Positions 17,354-26,114 of a stretch of DNA of 40,057 nucleotides are shown piece by piece. Origin of the DNA: JBBCJT01 sp037190665 (GTDB taxonomy: Bacteria > Pseudomonadota > Alphaproteobacteria > Acetobacterales > Acetobacteraceae). Made by a program: the position numbers and the translations under genes. The stretch is from the NCBI GenBank assembly GCA_037190665.1, contig JBBCJT010000034.1, positions 1 through 40,057 of the forward strand, written 5' to 3'. Below the pieces are notes generated by a model. That model was not told the origin of the DNA, made no database searches, and was given only the letters and a program-made list of their open reading frames with translations. How positions within the stretch are numbered: position 1 is the stretch's first letter; every line of letters begins with the position of its first letter.

Positions 17354-19762
17354 ATGAGCCTGCCTGACCTGCCGGTGGCCGAGGCGCTGCCCGCGCTGCT
17401 GGAGACGATCGCGCGCGGCGGCAACGCGGTGCTCGTCGCCCCGCCCGGCGCGGGCAAGACGACGCTGGTGCCGCTCGCGCTGCTGGACGCGCCGTGGCGG
17501 GGCGACCAGCGCATCGTCGTGCTCGAACCCCGGCGCGTGGCCACGCGGGCGGCGGCGTGGCGGATGTCCTCGCTGCTGGGCGAGACCGTGGGCGGCACGG
17601 TCGGCTTCCGCACCCGGCTCGACAGCGCGGTTTCCGACGCCACCCGCATCGAGGTCGTGACCGAGGGCCTGCTGGTGCGGCGGCTGCAATCCGATCCGGG
17701 CTTGGACGGTGTCGCGGCCGTGCTGTTCGACGAGGTGCACGAACGTGCGCTGGAAGCCGACCTCGCGCTCGCGCTCTGCCTCGACCTGCAGCGCGTGCTG
17801 CGGCCGGAGCTGCGGCTGCTCGCCATGTCCGCCACGCTGGATGGCGCGCGGCTGGCCGGGCTGCTGGATGCCGAGATCATCGAGAGCGCGGGGCGGATGT
17901 TCCCGGTCGATATCCGCCACGCGGCGCGCGACCTTGCCGACGCGCGCGACCTTCCCGGGGCGATGGCGCGCGCGATCCGCGACGCACTGGCGGGCGAGGA
18001 GGGTGACGTGCTCGCCTTCCTGCCCGGCATGGCGGAGATCCGCCGCACCGAGGCGCTGCTGTCCGACGCGCCCGCGCTGGTGCTGCCCCTGCACGGCGAC
18101 CTGCCGGCCGAGGCGCAGGACCGCGCGCTGAACCCGGCGGAGCGGCGGCGCGTGGTGCTCGCGACCTCGATCGCGGAAACCTCGCTGACCGTGCCGGGCG
18201 TGCGCATCGTCGTGGATGGCGGGTTCCGGCGTACCCCGCGCCTCGACCCCGGCTCCGGCCTGTCGCGGCTGGTCACCGCGCGCATCTCGCGCGCCGCCGC
18301 CGACCAGCGCGCCGGCCGTGCGGGGCGGGAGGGGCCGGGGGTGGCGATCCGCCTGTGGAGCGCGGCGCTGCATCGCGGCCTCGCGCCGTTCGACCGGCCG
18401 GAGATCCTGGAGAGCGAGTTGTCCGGCCTGCGCCTCGATTGCGCCGCCTGGGGCAGCGCGCCTGCCGATCTGCCGTTTCCCGATCCGCCGTCGGCCGGCG
18501 CGCTCGCGGTGGCGGAGGCGCTGTTGCGGGAGCTGGACGCGCTGGACGACGCGGGGCGCATCACCCCGCGCGGGCGCCGCATGGCGGCGATCGGCGCGCA
18601 TCCGCGGCTGGCGGCGATGATGCTGGCGGCGGAGGACGCGGGATCGCGCGCGCTGGCCGCCGACCTCGCCGCGCTGCTGGAGGAACGCGACCCGCTGCGT
18701 GACGCGGGCAGCGCCGATATCGGCCTGCGGCTGGCCGCGCTGCGCGGGCGTGGCGGCGATCCGGGGGCGATCTCGCGCATCCGCCGCACCGCCGCACAGT
18801 TCCGCCGGCGGCTCGGTGCCGGGGATGCGGCGCCCGTGGGTGATCCCGCACCGCTGATCGCGGCCGCCTTCCCCGACCGCATCGCCCAGCGGCGCGACGG
18901 GCGCGGCGCGTTCCGCCTGTCCGGCGGCGGCGGGGCGAGCGTGACGGAGGCCGATCCGCTGGCGAAGGAGAGGCTGCTCGCGGTCGCGGCGCTCGATCTG
19001 CGCGGCTCCGCCCGCATCCGGCTCGCCGCGCCGATCACGGAGGAGGCCCTGACCGCCACCCTGCCGCACCGGATCACGGAGACGGTGGAGACGAGCCTCG
19101 ACCCCGCCACCGGCAGCGTGCTGCGCCGCCGCCGCACGCGGCTCGGCGCGCTGGTGCTGTCAGACCGCACAGAGGCCGGTGCGGCGGCGGACGTGGCGGA
19201 GGCATTGCTCGCGGCCATCGCGCTCGCCGACCTGCCCTGGACCGAGGCGGCGCGGCAGTTCCAGGCGCGCGCGGCGCTGATGCGCGGGCAGGACGCCGGG
19301 TTCCCGGACCTGTCGGACGCGGCGCTGTCGGCCGGCTTCGACTGGCTGGCGCCCTGGGTGGCGGGGATGACACGCAAGGGCGACCTCGCGCGGCTCGACA
19401 TGGTGACGGTGCTGCGCGGGCTGCTCGACTGGGGTCAGGCGCAGGCGCTGGACCGCGACCTGCCGACGCATCTGGCGCTGCCCGGCGGCCGTGCCGCGGT
19501 GGACTACACCCAGCCCGTGCCGCTGGCCGAGGCGCGCGCGCAGGCCTTCTACGGCCTGGCCGAGACACCCCGCCTCGCCGGCGGGCGGGTGCCGCTGCGG
19601 CTCGCGCTGCTGTCGCCCGCCGGGCGGCCGATCGCGGTCACCGCCGACCTCGCCGCCTTCTGGCGCGGCGGCTGGGCGGATGCGCGCAAGGACATGCGGG
19701 GACGCTATCCGAAGCACAACTGGCCGGAGGACCCGGCCATCGCGCCGGCGCGAGTGCGATGA
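17354..19762 (+). CDS. hrpB: ATP-dependent helicase HrpB
   Basis: An 802-residue DEAH/RHA-type helicase. Walker A is APPGAGKTT (29-37), motif II is DEVH (126-129), motif III is SATLD, and motif VI is QRAGRAGREGPG. These are followed by the HA2-like region and the C-terminal HrpB-specific domain ending near GRYPKHNWPEDP, a hallmark of the family. The length fits HrpB (about 800-840). Its biological role in bacteria is not well defined; it is presumed to act on RNA. The last codons overlap the start of the downstream acetyltransferase gene (ATGA at 19759). Confidence 0.95.
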   Translation: MSLPDLPVAEALPALLETIARGGNAVLVAPPGAGKTTLVPLALLDAPWRGDQRIVVLEPRRVATRAAAWRMSSLLGETVGGTVGFRTRLDSAVSDATRIEVVTEGLLVRRLQSDPGLDGVAAVLFDEVHERALEADLALALCLDLQRVLRPELRLLAMSATLDGARLAGLLDAEIIESAGRMFPVDIRHAARDLADARDLPGAMARAIRDALAGEEGDVLAFLPGMAEIRRTEALLSDAPALVLPLHGDLPAEAQDRALNPAERRRVVLATSIAETSLTVPGVRIVVDGGFRRTPRLDPGSGLSRLVTARISRAAADQRAGRAGREGPGVAIRLWSAALHRGLAPFDRPEILESELSGLRLDCAAWGSAPADLPFPDPPSAGALAVAEALLRELDALDDAGRITPRGRRMAAIGAHPRLAAMMLAAEDAGSRALAADLAALLEERDPLRDAGSADIGLRLAALRGRGGDPGAISRIRRTAAQFRRRLGAGDAAPVGDPAPLIAAAFPDRIAQRRDGRGAFRLSGGGGASVTEADPLAKERLLAVAALDLRGSARIRLAAPITEEALTATLPHRITETVETSLDPATGSVLRRRRTRLGALVLSDRTEAGAAADVAEALLAAIALADLPWTEAARQFQARAALMRGQDAGFPDLSDAALSAGFDWLAPWVAGMTRKGDLARLDMVTVLRGLLDWGQAQALDRDLPTHLALPGGRAAVDYTQPVPLAEARAQAFYGLAETPRLAGGRVPLRLALLSPAGRPIAVTADLAAFWRGGWADARKDMRGRYPKHNWPEDPAIAPARVR

Positions 19763-20265
19763 ACGACGTGCTGATTCGCACGGAGATCGTGGGCGATGCG
19801 GATGCGATCCGCGTACTCACGCAGGCGGCGTTCCGCGACGCCCCGCACGGCAGCGGCACCGAAGCTGCCATCGTCGATGCGTTGCGCGCGGCCGGCGCGC
19901 TGAGCCTGTCGCTGGTGGCGCACGACGGCGGACAGATCGTTGGCCACGTCGCCTTCTCGCCCGTGCGCATCGAACGGGCCGAAGGGCGCTGGTTCGGCCT
20001 CGGCCCGATCTCGGTGCGTGCGGATCACCGCCGGCGCGGCATCGGGGCGGCGCTGGTGCGTGAAGGGCTGTCGCGGCTGCGGCAAGAGGGGGCGGCCGGC
20101 ATCGTCGTGCTGGGTGACCCGGGCTGGTACGGGCGCTTCGGTTTCGTTAGCGACGGTGCGCTGCGCTACGGCGACATTCCCGCCGAATACCTGCAACGCA
20201 CGATCTTCACCGGCTCACCACCGGAAGGCGAGGTCCGCTACCACGCGGCGTTCGACGCGTCGTAG
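19759..20265 (+). CDS. GNAT family N-acetyltransferase (YhbS-like)
   Basis: A 168-residue acetyltransferase of the YhbS group. It has the N-terminal IRTEIVGDADAIR strand-helix, the core LGPISVRADHRRRGIGAALVREGL with the R/QxxGxG/A acetyl-CoA loop (RRRGIG), and the family-typical LGDPGWYGRFGF segment followed by an EVRYHAAF tail. The substrate is unknown. Its start overlaps the hrpB stop, so the two are probably coupled. The intergenic repeat with the long palindrome begins immediately after its stop. Confidence 0.9.
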   Translation: MNDVLIRTEIVGDADAIRVLTQAAFRDAPHGSGTEAAIVDALRAAGALSLSLVAHDGGQIVGHVAFSPVRIERAEGRWFGLGPISVRADHRRRGIGAALVREGLSRLRQEGAAGIVVLGDPGWYGRFGFVSDGALRYGDIPAEYLQRTIFTGSPPEGEVRYHAAFDAS

Positions 20266-20271
20266 CCGTGG

Positions 20272-20526
20272 GGCGCTGCCCCACACCCCGGCAGGGCGCT
20301 GCCCTGCACCCGCAAGGGGCCACCGGCCCCTTGACCCGGGATTCCTCAAGAGGGCCTTCGGCAAAATCGGTCATCTGTCCCCACCCCCTCGATAATCATC
20401 GAGGGGGTGGGGACAGATGACCGACCTGATCAAAGCTTTCTTAAGGGATCGCGGGTCCAGGGGGCCGTGCCCCCTGGTGGGGTGAATGGGCAAAGCCCCT
20501 TCCGGGGTCGGGGCAGAGCCCCGCCG
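20272..20526. repeat. Two head-to-head copies of a GC-rich intergenic repeat
   Basis: The whole gap between two convergent genes is repeat sequence. Left copy (about 20272-20360): GGGGCGCTGCCCC, ACCCCGGCAGGG, then a GGGGCCACCGGCCCC hairpin and TTGACCCGGGAT. The complement of the right copy (about 20526-20430) reads GGGGCTCTGCCCC, ACCCCGGAAGGGG, GGGGGCACGGCCCCC, TGGACCCGCGAT, in the same order. The copies are therefore related, opposite in orientation, and meet at the perfect palindrome at 20367-20424. No coding potential is seen. Confidence 0.75.
20367..20424. terminator. Perfect 27-bp-stem palindrome, probable bidirectional transcript end
   Basis: Positions 20367-20393 are the exact reverse complement of 20398-20424, with the four-base loop AATC between them. 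The stem contains TCATCTGTCCCCACCCCCTC. It lies between the plus-strand GNAT gene and the minus-strand ClpP-like gene, where a bidirectional terminator would be expected. It lacks a T tract, and the long perfect arms are more typical of a mobile palindromic repeat than of an ordinary terminator. Confidence 0.6.
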
Positions 20527-20531
20527 TCCAC

Positions 20532-21155
20532 CTACCGCGTGTTCACCACGTTGTAGCGCCGCAGTTCCTGCTGGTTCAGCCAGTTCATGCCGTCGGCATC
20601 CTGTTCGAAAGCCGGCGTCATCAGTTCCAGCGACACGCGCTGCTCCACCAGGAAGCGCGCGCGCTCGGCGGCGAGCTTGGCGCTGCGCTGCTCGATGAAC
20701 ATCACCACCTGCGCGGCCCCCTGCGGCCCGCTTTCCTGCACCACGCGTGCCACCTCGCGGATGAAGGAGTCGTCCCGAGCCGCGGTGAACATGTGCACGC
20801 CGTAGCGCCCGCCCTGGTCCACCGAACGGATCAGCCCGCCGAGGAACGCGTAGGAACAGGCCGACGCGCACATCGCCCCGTTCGGGATGCGCGTCGCCAG
20901 CCCCATGTCGCGGATGGCGCGGCCCAGGACGAGGCCTTCCACCGCCGCGCCGCCCGGCGAGTTGAACCACACCTCGTCCACGCCGCGGGTCTGCGCGACC
21001 AGCGCGCGCAGCCGCGCGCCATCGCCGGTCTGGATCGGACCCTGCGCGATGATGACGGAGCCGCGGCCCTGGGCACGGGTGCTGAACTCCAGCGCGTGCG
21101 CCGCCGGCGCGGCGAGGCAGAGCGCCAGCGCCGCGGCGGCGAGCGCGCGGATCAT
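20532..21155 (-). CDS. Periplasmic ClpP/crotonase-fold protein
   Basis: A 207-residue exported protein with a signal peptide (1-22, ending AAPAAHA). The mature domain has the ClpP-like serine-protease fold: VWFNSPGGAAVEGLVLGRAI (oxyanion glycines), then the nucleophile region GAMCASACSYAFLGG and a downstream His in YGVHMF. This matches the predicted periplasmic COG3904-type proteins. Proteolytic activity is inferred. Its ATG overlaps the stop of the upstream lipoprotein gene (ATGA), so the two are probably co-expressed at the envelope. Confidence 0.8.
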   Translation of the reverse strand: MIRALAAAALALCLAAPAAHALEFSTRAQGRGSVIIAQGPIQTGDGARLRALVAQTRGVDEVWFNSPGGAAVEGLVLGRAIRDMGLATRIPNGAMCASACSYAFLGGLIRSVDQGGRYGVHMFTAARDDSFIREVARVVQESGPQGAAQVVMFIEQRSAKLAAERARFLVEQRVSLELMTPAFEQDADGMNWLNQQELRRYNVVNTR

Positions 21156-21733
21156 GCCTGCGCCCAGCCGCCGCTCGGGCTGCGGCAGTAGCGCGTGTCC
21201 TGCTGCACTTCCTTGCCCTGCACGTAGGCGACCTCGCGCACCGTGCGGCACTCGGCTCCGTCGTTGCCGCGCTGCACGGAGGTCAGCGTGGAACTGCCGG
21301 AGATGTTGTTGCTGCTGTCGGACCGCCAGCTCGCCTGCACCGGGCGCGTCTGCTGCGGCTGGCGCGCGGCGCGGTTGGTGGTGGTCGGCGCGGAGGACGC
21401 GGCGTTGTAAGTCGCCGGCGCCGGCGTATCGAGCACCCGCTGCGTCGCCGTGCTCGCCTTCTGCCGGTCCGCCGGGTTGGACAGCGCGTTGGCGATCGCG
21501 CCGCCGAGGAAATAGCCCGCCGCCGCACCCGCCAGCGCGCCGATCACGGCACCGGTGCGGTTGCCGCCGATCGCGCTGCCGGCGATGCCGCCGAGGATGC
21601 CGCCGACGGCCGCCCCGCCGAGCTGGCCGGCCTGCTGGTTGCTGCCTGTGGTCTCGCACGCCGTCAGCAACGGCAGGGCCACTGCGCCCGCCATCACCAT
21701 ACGCAGCGTGCCGGAACGCATGATCTCAGCCAT
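21152..21733 (-). CDS. Glycine-zipper outer-membrane lipoprotein
   Basis: A 193-residue lipoprotein. The signal peptide ends in the lipobox LLTAC, so the acylated Cys lies near residue 26. It is followed by a glycine-zipper segment of the 17-kDa-surface-antigen type (GGAAVGGILGGIAGSAIGG and GALAGAAAGYFLGG). The second half is a Ser/Thr/Gln-rich stretch ending in a small domain with two Cys (AECRTVREV and RYCRSPSGGW) resembling the C-terminus of surface antigen proteins. GGGG-rich sequence precedes ATG 21733; ATG 21721 is an alternative start. It overlaps the downstream ClpP-fold gene. Confidence 0.82.
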   Translation of the reverse strand: MAEIMRSGTLRMVMAGAVALPLLTACETTGSNQQAGQLGGAAVGGILGGIAGSAIGGNRTGAVIGALAGAAAGYFLGGAIANALSNPADRQKASTATQRVLDTPAPATYNAASSAPTTTNRAARQPQQTRPVQASWRSDSSNNISGSSTLTSVQRGNDGAECRTVREVAYVQGKEVQQDTRYCRSPSGGWAQA

Positions 21734-21795
21734 CGGTCCCCACTCCCCTTTCTCGTCGCCGGAACACGGCCGGCCGGGTCCAGTCCATAGCGCGT

Positions 21796-23136
21796 CTATA
21801 GCGCGTTCCGCGTCCCCGCGAAGCGCACGAGGCGGCCGGATGGCTCGCCCTGGATGGTATCCTCGCGCATCACCGGTTGACCCCGTATGACCGTCATCAC
21901 AGGCCACCCCGTCACTGCCATGCCCGCAAACGGCGTCCAGCCGCAAGGAGATACGATCCAGCTTTCCTCGATCGTCCGCCGCGCCTTGAGGTCCACCACG
22001 GTGAAGTCGGCATCGTAGCCGCGCGCGAGGCGGCCCTTGCCCAGCATGCCGTAGACCCGCGCCGGCCCCGCGGCCATCAGGTCCACCAGCCGCTCCAGCG
22101 ACAGCCGGCCGGCCGCGAGATGGTCGAGCATCACCGGCACCAGCGTCTGCACGCCGGTCAGCCCGGCCGGGCATTCGGGCCAGGGCTTCATCTTGGCCTC
22201 GCGCGGGTGCGGCGCGTGGTCCGACCCGATCACGTCGACCGTTCCGTCTGCAACTGCCGCCCAGGCAGCGGCGCGATGCCGCTCGCCGCGGATCGGCGGG
22301 TTCATCACGCCGAAGCCGCCGAGTGTGTCGTAGGCATCGGGTGCAACCTGCGTGAGGTGGTTGACCAGCACCTCCACCGTCGCGACGTCGCGATAGTCGG
22401 CGAGGTAGGTCAGTTCCTCGGCCGTCGAGACGTGCAGGATATGCGCGAGGCGGCCGGTCTTGCGCGCGAGCGCCATCAGCCGCCGCGTGCCGAGGAAGGC
22501 GCATTCCTCGTCGCGCCATTCCATGTGCAGCCGGTGCGGGCCGCCGGCGGCGAACATCGGCTTGCGCTCGCGCAGCCGGTACTCGTCCTCGCTGTGATAG
22601 GCGATGCGCCGCACGCCGGAGCGCATCACCCGCTCCAGGCTCTCGTCGTCCTCCACCAGCAGGTCGCCGGTGGAGGAGCCGGCGAAGACCTTGATCGCGC
22701 AGACGCCGCGGCCGGTCTCCAGCGTCGCGAGTTCGGCGATGTTGGATTTGCCGGCGCCGACATACAGGCCCATGTCGCACCAGGCGGCCCCGCCCTCGAC
22801 ATACTCCTGCTTCCAGGCGAGCCGTTCCTCGTCCGTGATCGCCGGACTGGTGTTCGGCATGTCGAACACCGCCGTCAGCCCGCCCAGCACCGCGGCTTTG
22901 GTGCCGGTGGGGATCGTCTCGACGGCGGCGGCACCCGGATCGCGGAGATGCACGTGCGCATCGACCAGACCGGGCAGCACGTGCAGGCCGCGGCAGTCGA
23001 GCGTGGTGTCCGCCGTATCGGCGGCGGCCACGGCGAAGGCGGCGATGCGCCCGTCCCGCACGCCGATATCCGTCGCCTCCGTCCCCCAGGGGGTCACCGC
23101 GATGCCGCCGCGCAGCACCATGTCGTAATGCGCCAA
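21796..23136 (-). CDS. pyrC: Dihydroorotase-like amidohydrolase (class I)
   Basis: A 446-residue cyclic amidohydrolase. It shows DAHVHLRDPG (metal His pair and Arg), the AIKVFAGSSTGDLL strand where the carboxylated Lys or its equivalent lies, the RIAYHSEDEYR and ILHVSTAEE histidines, and GSDHAPH with the catalytic Asp. The C-terminal FTVVDLKARRTI...SPCGWTPFAG block is typical of class I dihydroorotases, which close the ring in pyrimidine synthesis. Hydantoinase or allantoinase activity is a less likely alternative. TTG 23136 is chosen because AGGAGG lies six bases upstream, and the frame then begins two bases after the asnB stop. Its place after a GT4 and an amidotransferase is unusual for a pyrimidine gene. 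Confidence 0.82.
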   Translation of the reverse strand: MAHYDMVLRGGIAVTPWGTEATDIGVRDGRIAAFAVAAADTADTTLDCRGLHVLPGLVDAHVHLRDPGAAAVETIPTGTKAAVLGGLTAVFDMPNTSPAITDEERLAWKQEYVEGGAAWCDMGLYVGAGKSNIAELATLETGRGVCAIKVFAGSSTGDLLVEDDESLERVMRSGVRRIAYHSEDEYRLRERKPMFAAGGPHRLHMEWRDEECAFLGTRRLMALARKTGRLAHILHVSTAEELTYLADYRDVATVEVLVNHLTQVAPDAYDTLGGFGVMNPPIRGERHRAAAWAAVADGTVDVIGSDHAPHPREAKMKPWPECPAGLTGVQTLVPVMLDHLAAGRLSLERLVDLMAAGPARVYGMLGKGRLARGYDADFTVVDLKARRTIEESWIVSPCGWTPFAGMAVTGWPVMTVIRGQPVMREDTIQGEPSGRLVRFAGTRNAL

Positions 23137-23138
23137 GC

Positions 23139-24902
23139 TCAGCCTCCTGCCGCCAGCGTGTCGAACGTGTCGCCGTCCGGCAGCAGGCCGCGGATATGGC
23201 GGCGATGCCAGAGGGCGTAGAACAGCAATGTCCAGGCCGCGAACCCCTCGCGGCGGCCGGCGGCGGCGCGGAACAGCGCCACCACGCGGTCGGGTGCCGC
23301 GATCTCGGCGATGGCCGGATCGGCGGCGACGAGGGGGCCGAGCCGCGCGCCCTGCCCCGCGATCCAGGCGCCGACCGGCACGGTGAAGCCCTGCTTCGGC
23401 GCGAAGGGCCGCGCCTGCGGCAGGTGCTGCGAAAGCCATTGCCGCAGCAGCCACTTGCCGCGCCGGTCCTGCACCTTCAGCGCGTCGGGCAGCCGGAAGG
23501 TCGCCGCCGCCATGCCGGGGTCGAGGAACGGCGTGCGCCCTTCCAGCCCGTGCGCCATCAGGCAGCGGTCGAGCTTCAGCAGCAGGTCGTGCGGCAGCCA
23601 GTCCGCGATGTCGGTGGCCTGCGCGGCCTGCAGGCGCGTGCGCCCGCCCTCGGCCTCCCGCGCCTCGGCCGCCGCGATGCCGTCGCGCCAGCCCTGCGGC
23701 CGGGCGCGCAGCACGTCCAGCCGGTCGAAGGTGCCGCGCGCCCGCATCACCCGCCCGCCCAGCCACCACGGCCGCATCGCGGAACGGTAGCGGCCGTAGC
23801 CGGCCAGCATCTCGTCCCCGCCTTCGCCCGACAGCACCACCTTCACGTCCTGCCGCGCGCGGCGGGCGAGGAACCAGGTGGGGATGATGGCGTAGTCGGC
23901 GGCCGGATCGTCCATGGCGCCGACGATCTCGGGCAGGTGCCGCCAGACCTCGGCCTCGGTGACGGTGATGCGCTCGTGCCGCGCGCCGACCGCGGCGGCG
24001 ACGGTGGCGGCGGCCTCGCCCTCATCCGCGGCACCGGGCACGTCGAAGCCCGCGGTGAAGGCGAGCACCGGGCGCTCGTTCAGCCGCGCCATCATCGCCA
24101 GCACGGCGGCGGAATCGACGCCGCCCGAGAGGAACATGCCGTAGGGCACGTCGCTGCGCTGGTGCATATCGACGCTTTCGGCGAAGGCGGCATCGAAGCG
24201 GGCGAGGGCGGCCGCCTGCTCGATGCTCTCCGGCCCGCCGGCGGGCAGGGCGGCGCGGTGGCGGCGCTCCACGATGCGGCCGTCGGAGACGGTGACGGTC
24301 TCGCCCGGCAGCAGGCGGCGGATGCCGGTGAAGATCGTCTCCGCGCCGGTGGTGAACTGCATCTGCAGCAGCTCGTCCCGCGCGCCGATGCGGACCTTCG
24401 GCGCGACGAGCCCGGCCGCCACCAGCGCCTGCGGCTCGGAGGCGAAGGCGAGTCCGTCGCGCGTCTCGGCGACGTAGAGCGGCTTGATGCCGAACGGGTC
24501 GCGCGCCAGCGTCAGCGTGCGGTGAACGCGGTCGTGCAGCGCGAGCGCGTACATCCCGCGCAGCGTCTCGGCGAAGGCCGCGCCCTGCCGCAGGTAGAGC
24601 TGCAGCGGCGGCTCGCAGTCGCTGGCGGTGGCGAAGCTGCAGCCGGTCATCGCGGCGCGCAGTTCGCGGTAGTTGTAGACCTCGCCATTGCCGACCAGCG
24701 CGGCGGGACCGGCGAAGAGCGGCTGGTCGCCGGTCGCGAGGTCGATGATGGCGAGCCGCGTGTGCGCGAGCGCGACGTTGCCGAGCACGGTATGGCCCGA
24801 TCCGTCCGGCCCGCGATGCGCGAGGGCCGCCGTCAGCCGCGCCAGCACGGCCGGGTCCGGCGAGATGCCCGCGGCGAGGCTGAGACCCGCGATGCCGCAC
24901 AT
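23139..24902 (-). CDS. asnB: Asparagine synthase (glutamine-hydrolysing)-like amidotransferase
   Basis: A 587-residue class II glutamine amidotransferase. Cys2 (MCGIAG) is the glutaminase nucleophile, with further glutaminase markers HRGPDGSG, RLAIIDL and NGEVYNY. The synthetase domain has the PP-loop LSGGVDSAAV, the SGEGGDEMLAGYGRYR segment and a C-terminal GRTPFLDP. Besides making asparagine, such proteins amidate sugars or peptides in cell-surface polysaccharide clusters. Coupling to a glycosyltransferase (TGATG overlap at its start) suggests that role here, which remains inference. The frame is open upstream, but the Cys2 rule fixes ATG 24902 as the start. Confidence 0.9.
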   Translation of the reverse strand: MCGIAGLSLAAGISPDPAVLARLTAALAHRGPDGSGHTVLGNVALAHTRLAIIDLATGDQPLFAGPAALVGNGEVYNYRELRAAMTGCSFATASDCEPPLQLYLRQGAAFAETLRGMYALALHDRVHRTLTLARDPFGIKPLYVAETRDGLAFASEPQALVAAGLVAPKVRIGARDELLQMQFTTGAETIFTGIRRLLPGETVTVSDGRIVERRHRAALPAGGPESIEQAAALARFDAAFAESVDMHQRSDVPYGMFLSGGVDSAAVLAMMARLNERPVLAFTAGFDVPGAADEGEAAATVAAAVGARHERITVTEAEVWRHLPEIVGAMDDPAADYAIIPTWFLARRARQDVKVVLSGEGGDEMLAGYGRYRSAMRPWWLGGRVMRARGTFDRLDVLRARPQGWRDGIAAAEAREAEGGRTRLQAAQATDIADWLPHDLLLKLDRCLMAHGLEGRTPFLDPGMAAATFRLPDALKVQDRRGKWLLRQWLSQHLPQARPFAPKQGFTVPVGAWIAGQGARLGPLVAADPAIAEIAAPDRVVALFRAAAGRREGFAAWTLLFYALWHRRHIRGLLPDGDTFDTLAAGG

Positions 24903-25903
24903 CAGCGCGTCACCGTGGCGAGGAAGTCGCGCCAGCGGGCGACGACGGGCGCTTCCGCATAGTCGCGTTCGAAACGGGCGCGGCCCGCGGCGGCGAGCGC
25001 ATCGGCGCGCGCGGGATCGGCGAGCAGCTTCGCGATGGCGGCGGCGAGCGCGGCGGGGTCCTCCTTCGGCACCAGTACTCCGTCCGTCTCGTCGGCGATC
25101 AGTTCGCGAGGTCCCTCGGCATCGGCGGCGATCACGGGCCGGCCGGCGGACCATGCCTCGATGACGATGTTGCCGAGCGGTTCCTGCCGCGACGAGCAGA
25201 CGAAGATGCGCGATGCCTTCAGCAGCGCGCCGGCATCCTGCCGCCAGCCGAGGAAGCGCACGCGATCGGCCACGCCGAGTTCGCGCGCGAGCGTTTCCAG
25301 CGCGCCGCGTTCCGGCCCCTCGCCCGCGATGGCGAGGTCCACTCCGGGCAGCAGCGCCAGCGCGCGCAGCAGCACGTCGAACCCCTTGTTGGGATGCAGC
25401 CTGCCGAGCGCGAGCAGCGTCGCGCGCTCGTCGGCCGGTGGGGTGGCGGCGAAGTCGTCGACGAAGTTCGGCAGCAGGTGCAGCCGTTCGCGCGGCCAGC
25501 CCCGTGCCGCGATCCACTCCACCAGCCCCTGCGTGTTGCCGGCGAGGTGGTCGCAGGCGCGGAAGTTGCGCAGGTCGTAGTAGCCGCCGAGCCGTCCGAC
25601 ATGCACCCAGTCGCCGCGCGGGGCGTGGCGCGTCGCGCGGCTCATCCACGTCATGGTCACGCGGGGCGCGAAGCCGCGCAGCACGCGGGCGAGGCGCGGG
25701 CGCGTCAGCAGGTCGAGCGGGCCGCCGAAGCGCAGTTCCACGGGCGCGAGGCCGGATGCGCGCAGCCGGGCGGCGCGGGCGGCGTCGGTGCGGATCACCG
25801 GCAGCACGCGTTCGCCCGCGCGGTGCAGGGCGGCGCAGATGCGCTCGAAGAACGCCTCCGCCCCGCCATGGGTCGCGCCCGCCATCACCATGGCGAGGTT
25901 CAT
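24902..25903 (-). CDS. GT4-type glycosyltransferase
   Basis: A 333-residue GT-B glycosyltransferase. The N-terminal domain begins MNLAMVMAGATHGGAEAFFE. The C-terminal Rossmann domain has the donor-binding pattern GRLHPNKGFDVLL, then AGEGPERGALETLA and SSRQEPLGNIVIEAWSAGRPVIA, the E-x7-E motif of GT4. The substrate is likely a nucleotide sugar for envelope polysaccharide or LPS. It is coupled to asnB downstream and separated from the GT9 gene by a repeat element, so all three may belong to one surface-glycan locus. Confidence 0.9.
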   Translation of the reverse strand: MNLAMVMAGATHGGAEAFFERICAALHRAGERVLPVIRTDAARAARLRASGLAPVELRFGGPLDLLTRPRLARVLRGFAPRVTMTWMSRATRHAPRGDWVHVGRLGGYYDLRNFRACDHLAGNTQGLVEWIAARGWPRERLHLLPNFVDDFAATPPADERATLLALGRLHPNKGFDVLLRALALLPGVDLAIAGEGPERGALETLARELGVADRVRFLGWRQDAGALLKASRIFVCSSRQEPLGNIVIEAWSAGRPVIAADAEGPRELIADETDGVLVPKEDPAALAAAIAKLLADPARADALAAAGRARFERDYAEAPVVARWRDFLATVTR

Positions 25904-25941
25904 GCTTTACGTGCCCTCAGACGCCGGGCGGGCGCGGAATT

Positions 25942-26083
25942 CCCTCTCCCGCCCTGCGGGAGAGGGAGGGGCCCGCGCTTGCGCGGGAGGGTGAGGGGGG
26001 TAGCGCAGAGGCGGGACCTCGTCGTCGTGCCGGCGGAAACACCCTCACCCCGGCCCTCTCCCGCAGGCGGGAGAGGGGGAAGG
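25942..26083. repeat. Interspersed nested-hairpin repeat, copy A
   Basis: This element, about 140 bases long, is made of three hairpins plus a long-range stem. CCCTCTCCCGC pairs with GCGGGAGAGGG (25942-25952 with 25956-25966). CCCGCGC-TT-GCGCGGG follows (25972-25987). GGGTGAGGG (25989-25997) can pair with CCCTCACCC (26042-26050). A last CCCTCTCCCGC/GCGGGAGAGGG pair closes it (26054-26077). A same-orientation copy lies at 39803-39941. It fills the GT9-GT4 gap. Confidence 0.75.
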
Positions 26084-26114
26084 CGCGCGAGGGTCCGTGC
26101 CCGAGATATCGTCC

